A DNA stretch of 64,000 nt, from the NCBI RefSeq assembly GCF_000247605.1, contig NC_016894.1, forward strand, positions 1,787,732 through 1,851,731, written 5' to 3'. A program made the translations under genes and the position numbers. The notes under the pieces are model-generated. The model saw only the letters and a program-made list of their open reading frames with translations. It searched no databases and was not told the DNA's origin. Numbering within the stretch: the stretch's first letter is position 1; each line of letters opens with the position of its first letter. Positions 45,050-54,326 of this stretch are shown piece by piece. This DNA is from Acetobacterium woodii DSM 1030 (GTDB lineage: Bacteria > Bacillota > Clostridia > Eubacteriales > Eubacteriaceae).

Positions 45050-47917
45050 ATGAAATGGATGTATGATATGAAAATTGGGATGAAACTATTGGTTAGTTTC
45101 ATCATTATCGCCTTAATTACTGGAGTGGTAGGAATTATTGGAATTATAAATATACAAAATATTCAAAATTCAAATGTCATCCTTTACGAAAAAATGACGT
45201 TGCCAATTGCCGAAGTTGGTCAAATTTCTACTTCATATCAACGGATGCGGGTCATTGTCCGGGATATGATCATTGAAAATAATGCTGATTTAATTCAGTC
45301 TAATGCCGATAAGGTTGATATCCGTAATCAGGAAATCGATGAGTCAGCAGCTGCATTTCAAGAGACTTTAATTGATCCGGAGATGCAGGCAACTTTTGAA
45401 AAATTTATGGCCTCAAGAAAAGTTTTGGCCGATGAATTTAAAAAGGTTAAGGCCTTGGCTCTGGAAAATCGGGATGCTGAAGCTTTTGCATTGCTGGCGG
45501 ATACTGGTTCATACGAGATAGCAGCGACGGCGGAAATGGATGCGATTAATAAGTTGGTTCCAATGAAATTGACGGAAGCTGAAAATACCGAAAAAGTTAA
45601 TGCGGCGGCAGCTGCGAGCGCGATGAATATGATGATCATTGTAACCTTGATTTCATTTGTAGTGGCACTTGTTTTTGGACTCGTGTTACGCGCAATGATC
45701 AGTAAACCCTTGCAGCAAGCTAATCAGATGATCAAAGAAATGGGCAGGGGACATTTTAGTATGCGCTTAGCTATGAAACGTAAGGACGAAATTGGTGAAA
45801 TGGCAACGTTGATGGACACTTTTTCTGATGAATTGCAGAACATTGTCATTGGGACGATGAATCAGATGTCTAATGGAGATATGAGTGCTAACGTCGAGCC
45901 CAAAGATGATCAAGATGAACTGTCACCGGCTCTCAAACTGACCATTGAAACAATTCGCGGTTTGATCGATGAATCTTCAAGGTTGGCACAATCTGCGATA
46001 CAGGGACAATGGGAAACCCGTGGTGATGCGGATCGATTTAACGGCGGGTTTAAGAAAATTGTTGAAGGCGTTAATGCAACTCTGGACACGGTGGTCGATA
46101 AAATGGTTTGGTATGAAGCAATCATTGATGCCGTGCCATTTCCGCTTCATGTTACCGATAACGATATGAAATGGACGTTTATGAATAAGTCTTTTGAAGC
46201 GATGATGGTTAATAATCATGTGATAAAGGATCGGGCTGCCGGTTTGGGGATGGATTGCTATCATGCCGATGCCAATATTTGTCAGACTGAAGGCTGCGGG
46301 ATTCGACGACTGGTCGATCATGGGTTAAGCGATAGCTATTTTGACTGGTTTGGACGTAATTATAGACAAGACACCGCTTATCTTAAAGATTCAAAAGGAG
46401 AAAATGTAGGATTTGTGGAAGTTGTTACTGATTTAACCCCATTGATTCGGGTTAGTGATTTTACTAAAAATGAAGTTAATCGATTAGCTAACAACCTGTT
46501 GCATTTAGCGGCAGGCGACTTACATTTTGATCTTGAAATTAGCGAAGCGGATGAGTATACATCAGAAGTAAGGGCCCAATTTAATGAAATCAGAAACAGC
46601 CTGGAAGAAGTTAAGAGCTCCGTCGAAAACCTTGTTACAGATACCAGTATGTTGGTTCAAGCTGGTGTAGATGGACAATTGGAAATACGTGCGGAGGTTG
46701 CAAAACACCAAGGTGACTTTGCTAAAATTGTTGATGGTGTTAATGCGACGTTGGATGCAGTGGTAGCACCTGTTCAGGAAGCCTCGTCAGTGCTAAAAGA
46801 ATTGTCTCTGGGAAATTTAACGACCGGTATGATTGGCAATTACAATGGCGACTATGCGATCATCAAAGAGTCAATGAACCAGACCGTTACCTTCTTGAAA
46901 CGTTATGTCGATGAGATTACCCTTACTCTGGAAGCAGTTGGTCAGGGTAATTTGAATCAGCAAATTTCAACCGAATATTTAGGCGATTTTCTGGCCATTA
47001 AAATGGCACTCAATGATATTACATCGACACTTAGCACGACGATGGCGGAAATTAATGAAGCCGCCGGTCAGGTGGAAGCAGGTGCCGTCCAGATTTCGGA
47101 TGGCGGGCAGGCGTTATCGCAAGGAACGACCGAACAGGCCAGTGCGATAGAGGAGCTTAATGCCACCATTGAAGAAGTGGCTGGAGAAACTAAAAAAAAT
47201 GCTGTGCGAGCAAATGAAGCGAATCAGCGCGCTCAGGAAGTTCGGGATAATGCTGAGGTTGGAAATCAGCAAATGACTGAGATGGTTACGGCCATGGTTG
47301 ATATCAATGAGTCATCTAAAAATATTTCCAGAATCATCAAGGTTATTGATGATATTGCTTTCCAAACTAATATTCTAGCCTTGAATGCGGCCGTAGAAGC
47401 AGCCCGAGCTGGTCAACATGGGAAAGGATTTGCAGTGGTTGCCGAGGAAGTCCGTAGCCTGGCAGCGCGTAGTGCTGAAGCGGCAAAGGAAACAACGGGA
47501 CTGATTGAAGGATCGATTGATAAAGTAGAAACAGGAACGAAAATTGCCGATCAAACAGCCGAAAGTTTGAAAGATATCTTGCGTGAAATTGAAAAAGTTA
47601 CTGGATTAGTGGGCGATATTGCGCAGGCTTCCAGTGAACAGGCCTCTGAAATTGCTCAGATTACGGAGGGAATCGAACAGATTTCTCAGGTGGTTCAGAC
47701 AAATTCGGCAACGGCGGAAGAAAGTGCTGCTGCCAGCGAAGAACTGTCTGGTCAAGCTGAAATGCTAAAACAGATGGTTGGTGCTTTCCAATTAAAATCA
47801 AGTGGTTATGTGGAAAAAAATTTGAATCAGCCGAGGGCCGAAATGTTGGTTAGTTCAAATGATCGTGTGCCGCAACCAACAATCATGTTGGATGATATGG
47901 AAATGGATAAATACTAA
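45050..47917 (+). CDS. Methyl-accepting chemotaxis protein with four-helix-bundle sensor and Cys-triad PAS (955 aa), intact tail
   Basis: TM1 about 11-33, helical-bundle sensor, TM2 about 200-222, HAMP and HAMP-like modules, a PAS domain (about 355-470) with C403, C411 and C416, further modules, and the signalling hairpin ([20 protein letters not shown]). It ends TIMLDDMEMDKY. I chose the ATG at 45050 (GGAG five to six bases upstream) because MKWMYDMKIGMK matches the start of the 912-aa receptor; the frame opens at 45017. The sensor resembles that receptor, the PAS the 1020-aa one, so it looks like a shuffled paralogue. Ligand unknown. Confidence 0.92.
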   Translation: MKWMYDMKIGMKLLVSFIIIALITGVVGIIGIINIQNIQNSNVILYEKMTLPIAEVGQISTSYQRMRVIVRDMIIENNADLIQSNADKVDIRNQEIDESAAAFQETLIDPEMQATFEKFMASRKVLADEFKKVKALALENRDAEAFALLADTGSYEIAATAEMDAINKLVPMKLTEAENTEKVNAAAAASAMNMMIIVTLISFVVALVFGLVLRAMISKPLQQANQMIKEMGRGHFSMRLAMKRKDEIGEMATLMDTFSDELQNIVIGTMNQMSNGDMSANVEPKDDQDELSPALKLTIETIRGLIDESSRLAQSAIQGQWETRGDADRFNGGFKKIVEGVNATLDTVVDKMVWYEAIIDAVPFPLHVTDNDMKWTFMNKSFEAMMVNNHVIKDRAAGLGMDCYHADANICQTEGCGIRRLVDHGLSDSYFDWFGRNYRQDTAYLKDSKGENVGFVEVVTDLTPLIRVSDFTKNEVNRLANNLLHLAAGDLHFDLEISEADEYTSEVRAQFNEIRNSLEEVKSSVENLVTDTSMLVQAGVDGQLEIRAEVAKHQGDFAKIVDGVNATLDAVVAPVQEASSVLKELSLGNLTTGMIGNYNGDYAIIKESMNQTVTFLKRYVDEITLTLEAVGQGNLNQQISTEYLGDFLAIKMALNDITSTLSTTMAEINEAAGQVEAGAVQISDGGQALSQGTTEQASAIEELNATIEEVAGETKKNAVRANEANQRAQEVRDNAEVGNQQMTEMVTAMVDINESSKNISRIIKVIDDIAFQTNILALNAAVEAARAGQHGKGFAVVAEEVRSLAARSAEAAKETTGLIEGSIDKVETGTKIADQTAESLKDILREIEKVTGLVGDIAQASSEQASEIAQITEGIEQISQVVQTNSATAEESAAASEELSGQAEMLKQMVGAFQLKSSGYVEKNLNQPRAEMLVSSNDRVPQPTIMLDDMEMDKY

Positions 47918-47973
47918 TAATTGAGGGCGTTGGGGGAACTTAGCCAGTAGTACGTTCAAGGCTGTTTAAAATA

Positions 47974-48027
47974 AAAGAAACCAGAATTTGACGAGACTTA
48001 GGTCAGCAAATTGTGGTTTCTTTTTTT
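47974..48027 (+). terminator. Intrinsic terminator after the 955-aa receptor gene
   Basis: AAAGAAACCAGAATTTG pairs with CAAATTGTGGTTTCTTT (one mismatch), 16-nt loop, T-run after. Confidence 0.9.
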
Positions 48028-48030
48028 GCA

Positions 48031-48081
48031 AAAACGAAGGGAAACAAGTAAATAAAATGTTATTTTGCGATCCCTTCGTTT
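48031..48081 (-). terminator. Minus-strand terminator after the antiporter gene
   Basis: AAACGAAGGGA / TCCCTTCGTTT, perfect 11-bp arms; read on the minus strand it is followed by T's. Confidence 0.75.
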
Positions 48082-48106
48082 GAGAAGAATTGAATAAAGA
48101 TCAAAT

Positions 48107-49312
48107 TTAAAGCTTTTGGTTTTTTACGGCCATATCAGGAAGGACAATTTCACCTGATTTAACTAATGCAATTTTGGCGGCAATTGGCCCAACAATAGAA
48201 TAAATAAAGGTTGAACACAAAATAATAACTTGAATCTGGTCGGCATAGTTAGGTACTATTTTAGAAGCAACCACTACCAGACCTAAGGCAACACCGGCTT
48301 GCGGCATCAGCGTTGGTCCCAGATATTTACAGATACTATCAGATTGATGGGTCAGTTTGCCACCAAGCCAGGCACCGCTCATTTTACCAATTACACGCAT
48401 CACGACATACAAGATTCCAATGAGACCAATAGCCGGTAGTGCGGAAATTTGGAAACCAGCCCCCGAAATGACGAAAAAAACCATAAAAATTGGCGGTGAA
48501 AAGGCATCTGTCGTTTTAAGAACACTTTCAATACGGTCCCGATAAATATTAACCAATACACCACCAAGAGCCATGCAGGCGAGTAATGGAGAACCGTGTA
48601 CCATATCAGCGCCCCAGTAAGTCATTAAAATAAAAGCAATAACGATACAAATCTGGTTGGATGGTTTTTTAAACCAACGAAAGAGAATTTTCATCAGAAT
48701 AGCAGCAATTCCGCCTAAAATAAACGAAATAAGGACCTCATAAAAAGGGCTTAATATGGATATGAAAATATTGGTTTGAACAGCAGAATTCATAACATTC
48801 ACTAAGGTTGAAGCAAAACCAAAGGCAATCAGAGCAATGGCATCATCAATGGCCACAACACTCATTAACATCGATGTTAATGGTCCTTTGGCACGGTACT
48901 GATTAATCACCATGATGGTTTGGGCCGGGGCAGTGGCGGCGGCTATAGCCCCTAGCATAATTGCCAGCTTCGTATCAAAACCGAAGAGAATCATAACCAC
49001 AGTGACTAAAATAACAGCACCTAAGGCTTCAGCTGTAGCAATCACTATGGGTGCGATTCCGACTTTTTTGAAGTAGTTTAAATCAAATTGGCTGCCGACC
49101 GAAAAAGCGATAAAGCCAAGGGCAATATCCGAAATAATGCCAAAACCGTCAACCATCTCAGTCGGAATGATATTAATAAACGAAGGTCCGAGCAGGAGCC
49201 CGGCGATGAGATAACCGGTGACATTGGGCATTTTGAAAAATTTTGCCAGACGGCCGAAAAGGATGCCCGAAAAAAGCATCAGAGAGACTTCGAGAATGAT
49301 ATTAGCTTCCAA
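48107..49312 (-). CDS. CPA2-type cation:proton antiporter, KefB/NapA-like (401 aa)
   Basis: Eleven to thirteen hydrophobic helices in the Na+/H+ exchanger fold, with NVTGYLIAGLLLGP early, the crossed-helix region AIAAATAPAQT, and VVAIDDAIALIAFG holding the paired Asp residues of CPA2 proteins. There is no TrkA-N domain at the C-terminus. The frame is open to 49435, but the TTG at 49312 fits better: AAAGGA lies ten bases before it and the protein then starts at the first helix. It overlaps the PII-like gene by 11 bp, so the two are translationally coupled; the PII-like protein probably gates the antiporter. Confidence 0.85.
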   Translation of the reverse strand: MEANIILEVSLMLFSGILFGRLAKFFKMPNVTGYLIAGLLLGPSFINIIPTEMVDGFGIISDIALGFIAFSVGSQFDLNYFKKVGIAPIVIATAEALGAVILVTVVMILFGFDTKLAIMLGAIAAATAPAQTIMVINQYRAKGPLTSMLMSVVAIDDAIALIAFGFASTLVNVMNSAVQTNIFISILSPFYEVLISFILGGIAAILMKILFRWFKKPSNQICIVIAFILMTYWGADMVHGSPLLACMALGGVLVNIYRDRIESVLKTTDAFSPPIFMVFFVISGAGFQISALPAIGLIGILYVVMRVIGKMSGAWLGGKLTHQSDSICKYLGPTLMPQAGVALGLVVVASKIVPNYADQIQVIILCSTFIYSIVGPIAAKIALVKSGEIVLPDMAVKNQKL

Positions 49313-49655
49313 TAGTACAAATTCCTTTCGTGAAATCAACCGGAATCGTGAACACGATACCGGAATCTTTTTCATCCAGACTGCATACATTGGATTCAAT
49401 AGCATTAATTGCTTTGGGGATATTTTCTTCTTCAATTAACATGAAAATAACATTACCATTTGCAACATTTGGATTTAAGAAAGTTCGCAGCGAACCTAAA
49501 ATTGGAATCTCATCCTCATCGTGTTTATTGCTGAGATATCTGGCCATCCCAGTGCTTTCCAAAATAGTAGCGCCACAGATGTTTTCCGCTGCAAATGCGG
49601 CTAATAAGTCATCTAGTTTTTCAGTTTGACTTAATACAAAAACTAATAGTTTCAT
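49302..49655 (-). CDS. PII-like signalling protein paired with the antiporter (117 aa)
   Basis: The sequence has the ferredoxin-like beta-alpha-beta pattern of the PII/CutA superfamily: MKLLVFVLSQTEKLDDLLAA, a T-loop-like stretch (about 44-65, DEDEIPILGSLRTFL) and VIFMLIEEENIPKAINAIES. It lacks the GlnB uridylylation tyrosine motif, so it is not a nitrogen PII. PII-like proteins next to transporters bind nucleotides and control transport. It overlaps the antiporter gene by 11 bp. AGGAGG precedes the start. Confidence 0.7.
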   Translation of the reverse strand: MKLLVFVLSQTEKLDDLLAAFAAENICGATILESTGMARYLSNKHDEDEIPILGSLRTFLNPNVANGNVIFMLIEEENIPKAINAIESNVCSLDEKDSGIVFTIPVDFTKGICTIGS

Positions 49656-50027
49656 TATTTCCTCCTTTACTAAATTTTGTCTTTAGATATTTTGGGAGCA
49701 TTATCAGACAATTTTTGCTACCAATTATTTATCTATAAACTTATTGTAACAGAAATTTGGTTTATTGTCCGATGTAAACGAAATACAATCTAGAAATTGT
49801 CAATGTTTTTTTCATTTTCAATTTGTTGATCTCAAAATAGGTATTATTTTATGGAATTGAGGGTATATTGTTAAAGAAAGTAATTTTGGTAAACAATATT
49901 TAGAATAAAACATTTGTTGGATCGTATTTAGCTAAATTCAGCAAAAATATGATAGTAAAATAATAATATATTCATGCCATGATTTGATGATTTTATGAAA
50001 AGAAATTGATGAAAAGGATAAAATTAG
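49656..50027. other. Divergent intergenic region, nothing recognised
   Basis: About 370 AT-rich bases between the PII-like gene and the GGDEF-EAL gene; presumably holds both promoters. No RNA or repeat recognised. Confidence 0.5.
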
Positions 50028-52340
50028 ATGACGATAAAGAAGATTAAAAAATTTTTTAATACGGTAATCTATAAAAACCTTGATAAAAATGAAGAAGCAA
50101 TGGATATTGGATTTTGGAAAAATAGAATTTTTTCATTACTGTCGTTTTTTCTTGTTTTTTTAGGGGGGCCGGTATTGCTGTATGGCTCATATTTGTTCTA
50201 TTGGGATGGTGATATCGCATTGGCTTTGGTAGAGGCCGCTTTTGTGGGAATATTTCTTATTGCCACCTATAAAAAGAATTTAAAAATAGAATATCGAAAA
50301 TTTATGATTGTCTTGAGTATCTATGCAATCAGTATTATCCTGCTTATTTATACAGGTCCATATGGAGCCGGAATGACCAGTGTTGTTTTTTCTTTTATTT
50401 TGGGTGTATCGCTGCTGAACAAAAAACACAACGAAATATTTTTCGCCATAAATATTGTTATCTTTATTGTTTTGACCGGACTGTTTAGTTTTGGTTTTTT
50501 TAGCGGCTTGAATATTGAAATATTTAAAAATAGTTGGATGATCAATGTAATTACAACGCAGTTGTATGTGCTGACTTTAATTTATTTATTTAATATTATC
50601 TATGATGGTTTGGGCAAACAAACCCAAAAAATTATTGAATCAAAGTTGTTGCTAGCTGCCAGTGAGGAAAAATATCGTCTCCTTGCGGATACCATGGCAG
50701 ATGTTATTTGGGTATTTAATGTAAATACCCAAAAATTTATTTATATCAGCCCTTCAATCGAAAATCTGCGGGGATTCACAGTAGAAGAAGCAATGGCTGA
50801 AAAACTTGACGAAACAATGACAATGAAGTCGGCACAAATGTTTCATCAAGAAATTTCACGTACTGCTAAAGAATTTATTACTGAGCCGGAATCTCCCAAA
50901 CGTTATATTAATGAGATTCAGCAAATTTGTAAAAATGGTGAGCTGGTCTGGGTGGAAGTTTCGTCCCGATATCGTTACAATGAATTGGGTGAAATTGAGA
51001 TTGTCAGTTCCAGCCGTAATATCAACGAACGAAAAATGAAAGAAAAAGAAATTACATATATCGATTTTCATGATCCGCTCACTGGTTTGTTAAATCGAAA
51101 AGCGTTTACGAAAAACATGTATGAAGCGATCATAAAGGGACAAAAAAGGTCTGTTATTATTATTAATATTGATAATTTCAGAATTATTAATGATGCTCTT
51201 GGTCATCGGGAGGGCGATGAAGTGCTTTCAGGAATGGCGGCAAAAATCGTGGAGATTGTTGGTCAAAATGGCTTTGTTTATCGATATGGCGGTGATGAGT
51301 TTGTGATTATTGTCGACTCACTTAAGTGTCAGCAAGTGAAAAAGCTGGCTCGGCAAGTACTTAAGACAATTTCTACGCAGTTTATGGTAGAAAATAGACT
51401 TTTTTATTTAACTGCCAGTCTTGGAATCGGCTTAGGTTCAGAGCAGGTCGATCTTGAACAAACGGTAAAAAATGCGGATACAGCATTATATATCGCTAAA
51501 AAACAAAAAAATAATATCACGATCTATGGTCATGAAATGGATCAAACCAGAACACGGGAGGCGATACTGGAAGAAGATCTGAAAACCGCTCTTGAAAAAG
51601 GTGAATTTGAACTTTTTTATCAACCGATTTATGATCAGAAAAATAGTGAGATTAATCAGGCAGAAGCGCTGTTGCGGTGGAACCACTCAAACCTTGGGAT
51701 GATCTCACCAAGCGATTTTATTCCCATCGCCGAAAAAACAAAACTGATTATTCCAATCACTGATTGGGTAATTTATGAAGTTTGTCAAAAAATAAAGCAA
51801 TGGAATGAGCTTGGTATTGATAAAATGACAGTTAGTATTAATATCTCGCTTTTATCATTAGAAAATCGTGGGGCGGAATTAACTGAATCCGTAAAAAATG
51901 GGATCCAGAAAGCAGGGATCAAAGCGGAAAAGGTCAAACTTGAGATAACAGAAAGTATTTTGATTCGCGATACCGATGAAATTGTAAATGTTTTTGATGC
52001 GTTGAAAAAAATTGGTGTAAAATTAGCACTCGATGATTTTGGCACGGGTTATTCATCTTTTGGCTGTATGAAAGATTTGCCGCTCGATATTATAAAATTG
52101 GATCGGTCTTTAATTAGTAATATTGTTACTGATGAGCGAGAACAAATGATTGCGCAATCAATGATTGCCATCATTCATGCACTTAATATCCAGGTGGTTG
52201 CCGAAGGCGTTGAGACAAGCGAACAACTGGAATACTTAAAACAATATGGCTGTGATTTTATTCAAGGGTTCTTTTTTAGTCGACCACTACCAGCCAGTGA
52301 ATTTATAAAGTATTATTTTAGCATGAAAAAGATGAGTTAA
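50028..52340 (+). CDS. Membrane PAS-GGDEF-EAL protein (770 aa)
   Basis: The N-terminal ~200 residues hold five to six hydrophobic helices (a MASE-like sensor). Then follow a PAS domain (about 220-340; ADTMADVIWVFNVNTQKFIY), a GGDEF domain with intact active loop YRYGGDEFVIIV (about 425), and an EAL domain (about 515-765) with AEALLRWNHS, EITESIL and LDDFGTGYSS. Both synthesis and hydrolysis of c-di-GMP are possible; which dominates cannot be told. AAAAGGA lies upstream of the ATG. The fluoride riboswitch follows, about 85 bp after its stop. Confidence 0.92.
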   Translation: MTIKKIKKFFNTVIYKNLDKNEEAMDIGFWKNRIFSLLSFFLVFLGGPVLLYGSYLFYWDGDIALALVEAAFVGIFLIATYKKNLKIEYRKFMIVLSIYAISIILLIYTGPYGAGMTSVVFSFILGVSLLNKKHNEIFFAINIVIFIVLTGLFSFGFFSGLNIEIFKNSWMINVITTQLYVLTLIYLFNIIYDGLGKQTQKIIESKLLLAASEEKYRLLADTMADVIWVFNVNTQKFIYISPSIENLRGFTVEEAMAEKLDETMTMKSAQMFHQEISRTAKEFITEPESPKRYINEIQQICKNGELVWVEVSSRYRYNELGEIEIVSSSRNINERKMKEKEITYIDFHDPLTGLLNRKAFTKNMYEAIIKGQKRSVIIINIDNFRIINDALGHREGDEVLSGMAAKIVEIVGQNGFVYRYGGDEFVIIVDSLKCQQVKKLARQVLKTISTQFMVENRLFYLTASLGIGLGSEQVDLEQTVKNADTALYIAKKQKNNITIYGHEMDQTRTREAILEEDLKTALEKGEFELFYQPIYDQKNSEINQAEALLRWNHSNLGMISPSDFIPIAEKTKLIIPITDWVIYEVCQKIKQWNELGIDKMTVSINISLLSLENRGAELTESVKNGIQKAGIKAEKVKLEITESILIRDTDEIVNVFDALKKIGVKLALDDFGTGYSSFGCMKDLPLDIIKLDRSLISNIVTDEREQMIAQSMIAIIHALNIQVVAEGVETSEQLEYLKQYGCDFIQGFFFSRPLPASEFIKYYFSMKKMS

Positions 52341-52425
52341 GATGAGTGACAGATAATGATTTAGCAGTTGATGTATTGTTTATAAAATCGATTGTTGAAA
52401 TTTATTCCCATTTCGAGTACACTCC

Positions 52426-52433
52426 TATATAAA
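52426..52433 (+). promoter_or_regulatory. -10 element directly upstream of the fluoride riboswitch
   Basis: TATATAAA just before GGGGATG would start transcription at the aptamer. No good -35 at 17 bp is seen; TTGAAA at 52395 is too far. Confidence 0.4.
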
Positions 52434-52525
52434 GGGGATGAAGTTCGCCTTGGCCAATGCCAAAATGCTGATAAGCTGATGACTTCTGCAAATAGTAAAC
52501 ATTGCAGGAGTTTTTACTTTTTTTG
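52434..52525 (+). promoter_or_regulatory. Fluoride (crcB-type) riboswitch with overlapping intrinsic terminator
   Basis: The aptamer (52434-52489) contains the class signature GGGGATGAAGTTCGCC, an internal helix with TGCTGATAAGC, and GCTGATGACTTCTGC; it lines up with the well-studied Bacillus cereus crcB aptamer as I remember it. The platform is classic: ACTTCTGCAA (52482-52491), the aptamer's own 3' strand, pairs over ten bases with TTGCAGGAGT (52502-52511) and is followed by TTTTTACTTTTTTT. Without fluoride the terminator should form; with fluoride the aptamer holds the strand and transcription proceeds into the dynamin-like gene 30 nt later. Confidence 0.92.
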
Positions 52526-52555
52526 TTATAAATCTAAAAGAAACAGAGGGATAAT

Positions 52556-54235
52556 ATGCAGGATACAAAAATATTGTCGATTTTAAAAGAAGTCGAGATA
52601 CTGTTGAGTAGAACCGGTATCAGTGATGATGAGATTAAAAAAGTTGTTGAGATTCGGAATAAAATAGAAAATAATGAGTTGGTTATTTCTGTTATCGGCC
52701 AGTTTAAACGCGGTAAAACATCATTAATCAATGCCCTTTTAGGTGCTGACGTGCTGCCTATAGGGGTGATACCGGTTACTTCGGTAGCAACTAAAATTCA
52801 ATATGGAGAAGAGGGCGTAATGGTTCATTTTAAAAATGGTGAAAAAGAGCGCATCTGCCTGAATGACTTGATCCGTTTTGTCGCGGAACAAGAAAACCCC
52901 AATAACCAGAAGGGGGTGTCATTTGTTAATCTTTATTTACCCTTTGATTTTTTAAGAAATGGACTTGTGTTGGTGGATACTCCGGGGGTTGGTTCTGTTC
53001 ATCAGAATAACACTGATGAGGCTTACGCTTTTATGAAAAAGAGTGATGCCATTATTTTTATGCTGTCGGTAGATAGCCCAATCAATGAAATTGAATATGA
53101 ATTTCTAGTTTCATCAAAGAAATATGCTTCCAAATTTTATTTTACGGTAAATAAAATCGATACGATTAGTTGTGATGATTTAAATGCTTATCTGAACTAT
53201 TGCCGGAATATTCTGCGGGAGATTATGTCAGCAGAAACCATTGCTCTGTTTCCTATTAGTGCAAAAACAAAATCGGGAATGAATGAGCTATTGGGGCACA
53301 TTGAAGAAGATATTCAAGATTCAACCGCATCTATAATCATCGATTCTGTTAAAATCAAACTGCGGGATATTTTAAAATTAGCGCTTGACCATCTCGAATT
53401 TTATCGCAATGCCAGCAATATGCCGCTGAAAGATCTGGAACAAAAACGTGAAGAACTAATTAGTCGATTGGAAAGTTTGGATCAACTTGCAAAAGAATCG
53501 ACGTACTATCTTCAGCAGCAGATCGATGAATTGCTTGAAGAGATTCGAATCGTAATTCATCGCGAATCTGAAGGGATTGAAGAACAGTTGATAGCGATAC
53601 TTAACAATGGGTACGAACAATATCAAAATAGAAAAACTAAAATTCTTGATGAAAAGTTTAGATTTCTGATCGAAACCGATTTAAGTAACTATCTCATTAA
53701 CCTTAATGATCAGGGGTTAGAAACGCTTGTAAACGGGTATGATAAGTTAACAGAGTTATTTAACAATAAGATTGATGCGGTTAAAGATTATCTGGAAAAT
53801 ATCATCTTTGAACTGTTCGGCACAGTATATCATTATAAAAAATCAATATATAAACTATCACAACGGGATGATTTTTACGTGCGTATTAAGCAGCAGCCAG
53901 TAGCTTTTCTGGTCGATATAAATGATTTCATTTATCTGATGCCACGGGGATGGGCCAATAAAAAAATTTACAGCCGCTATCAAAAGAAAATACAAAGTGA
54001 TGTTGAACATAATGTTAACAACATGATTTACAATTATCAATATAAATTAAAAGAAAGTGTTCGAGAACTAAAATATTATTTTCAAAATGAATCCGAGTCC
54101 TTAAAAAGAGAAATTGAGGATCTGATAAATCAGGTGATCGATGATAAAAAAATCATCGCAACAAAACTGAGTGCAAAACTAGAAGAGTTGGACAGCATCT
54201 ATAAGCAATTGGAGGAGTTACTGTTAAAAATTTGA
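52556..54235 (+). CDS. Bacterial dynamin-like GTPase under fluoride riboswitch control (559 aa)
   Basis: The GTPase domain lies at the N-terminus: G1 GQFKRGKTS (P-loop 48-56), G2 PVTS (73-76), G3 DTPG (141-144), G4 NKID (199-202). About 290 residues of long helices follow (EQKREELISRLESLDQLAKE and onward), as in bacterial dynamin-like proteins, with a moderately hydrophobic region near 445-465 that could be the membrane paddle. Such proteins bind and remodel or repair membranes. The ATG has AGGGA about eight bases upstream. It is alone downstream of the riboswitch; the next gene, a receptor, lies 91 bp on with no clear terminator. No fluoride channel gene is nearby. Confidence 0.88.
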   Translation: MQDTKILSILKEVEILLSRTGISDDEIKKVVEIRNKIENNELVISVIGQFKRGKTSLINALLGADVLPIGVIPVTSVATKIQYGEEGVMVHFKNGEKERICLNDLIRFVAEQENPNNQKGVSFVNLYLPFDFLRNGLVLVDTPGVGSVHQNNTDEAYAFMKKSDAIIFMLSVDSPINEIEYEFLVSSKKYASKFYFTVNKIDTISCDDLNAYLNYCRNILREIMSAETIALFPISAKTKSGMNELLGHIEEDIQDSTASIIIDSVKIKLRDILKLALDHLEFYRNASNMPLKDLEQKREELISRLESLDQLAKESTYYLQQQIDELLEEIRIVIHRESEGIEEQLIAILNNGYEQYQNRKTKILDEKFRFLIETDLSNYLINLNDQGLETLVNGYDKLTELFNNKIDAVKDYLENIIFELFGTVYHYKKSIYKLSQRDDFYVRIKQQPVAFLVDINDFIYLMPRGWANKKIYSRYQKKIQSDVEHNVNNMIYNYQYKLKESVRELKYYFQNESESLKREIEDLINQVIDDKKIIATKLSAKLEELDSIYKQLEELLLKI

Positions 54236-54326
54236 AATAATTAAGTTTAGAAAAGGGGGGCACAATAGAAAAAAGCGGATCAATGAATTTTGGTGTTTTT
54301 AAATTAAAAAAAGGAGAATCCCCCCA

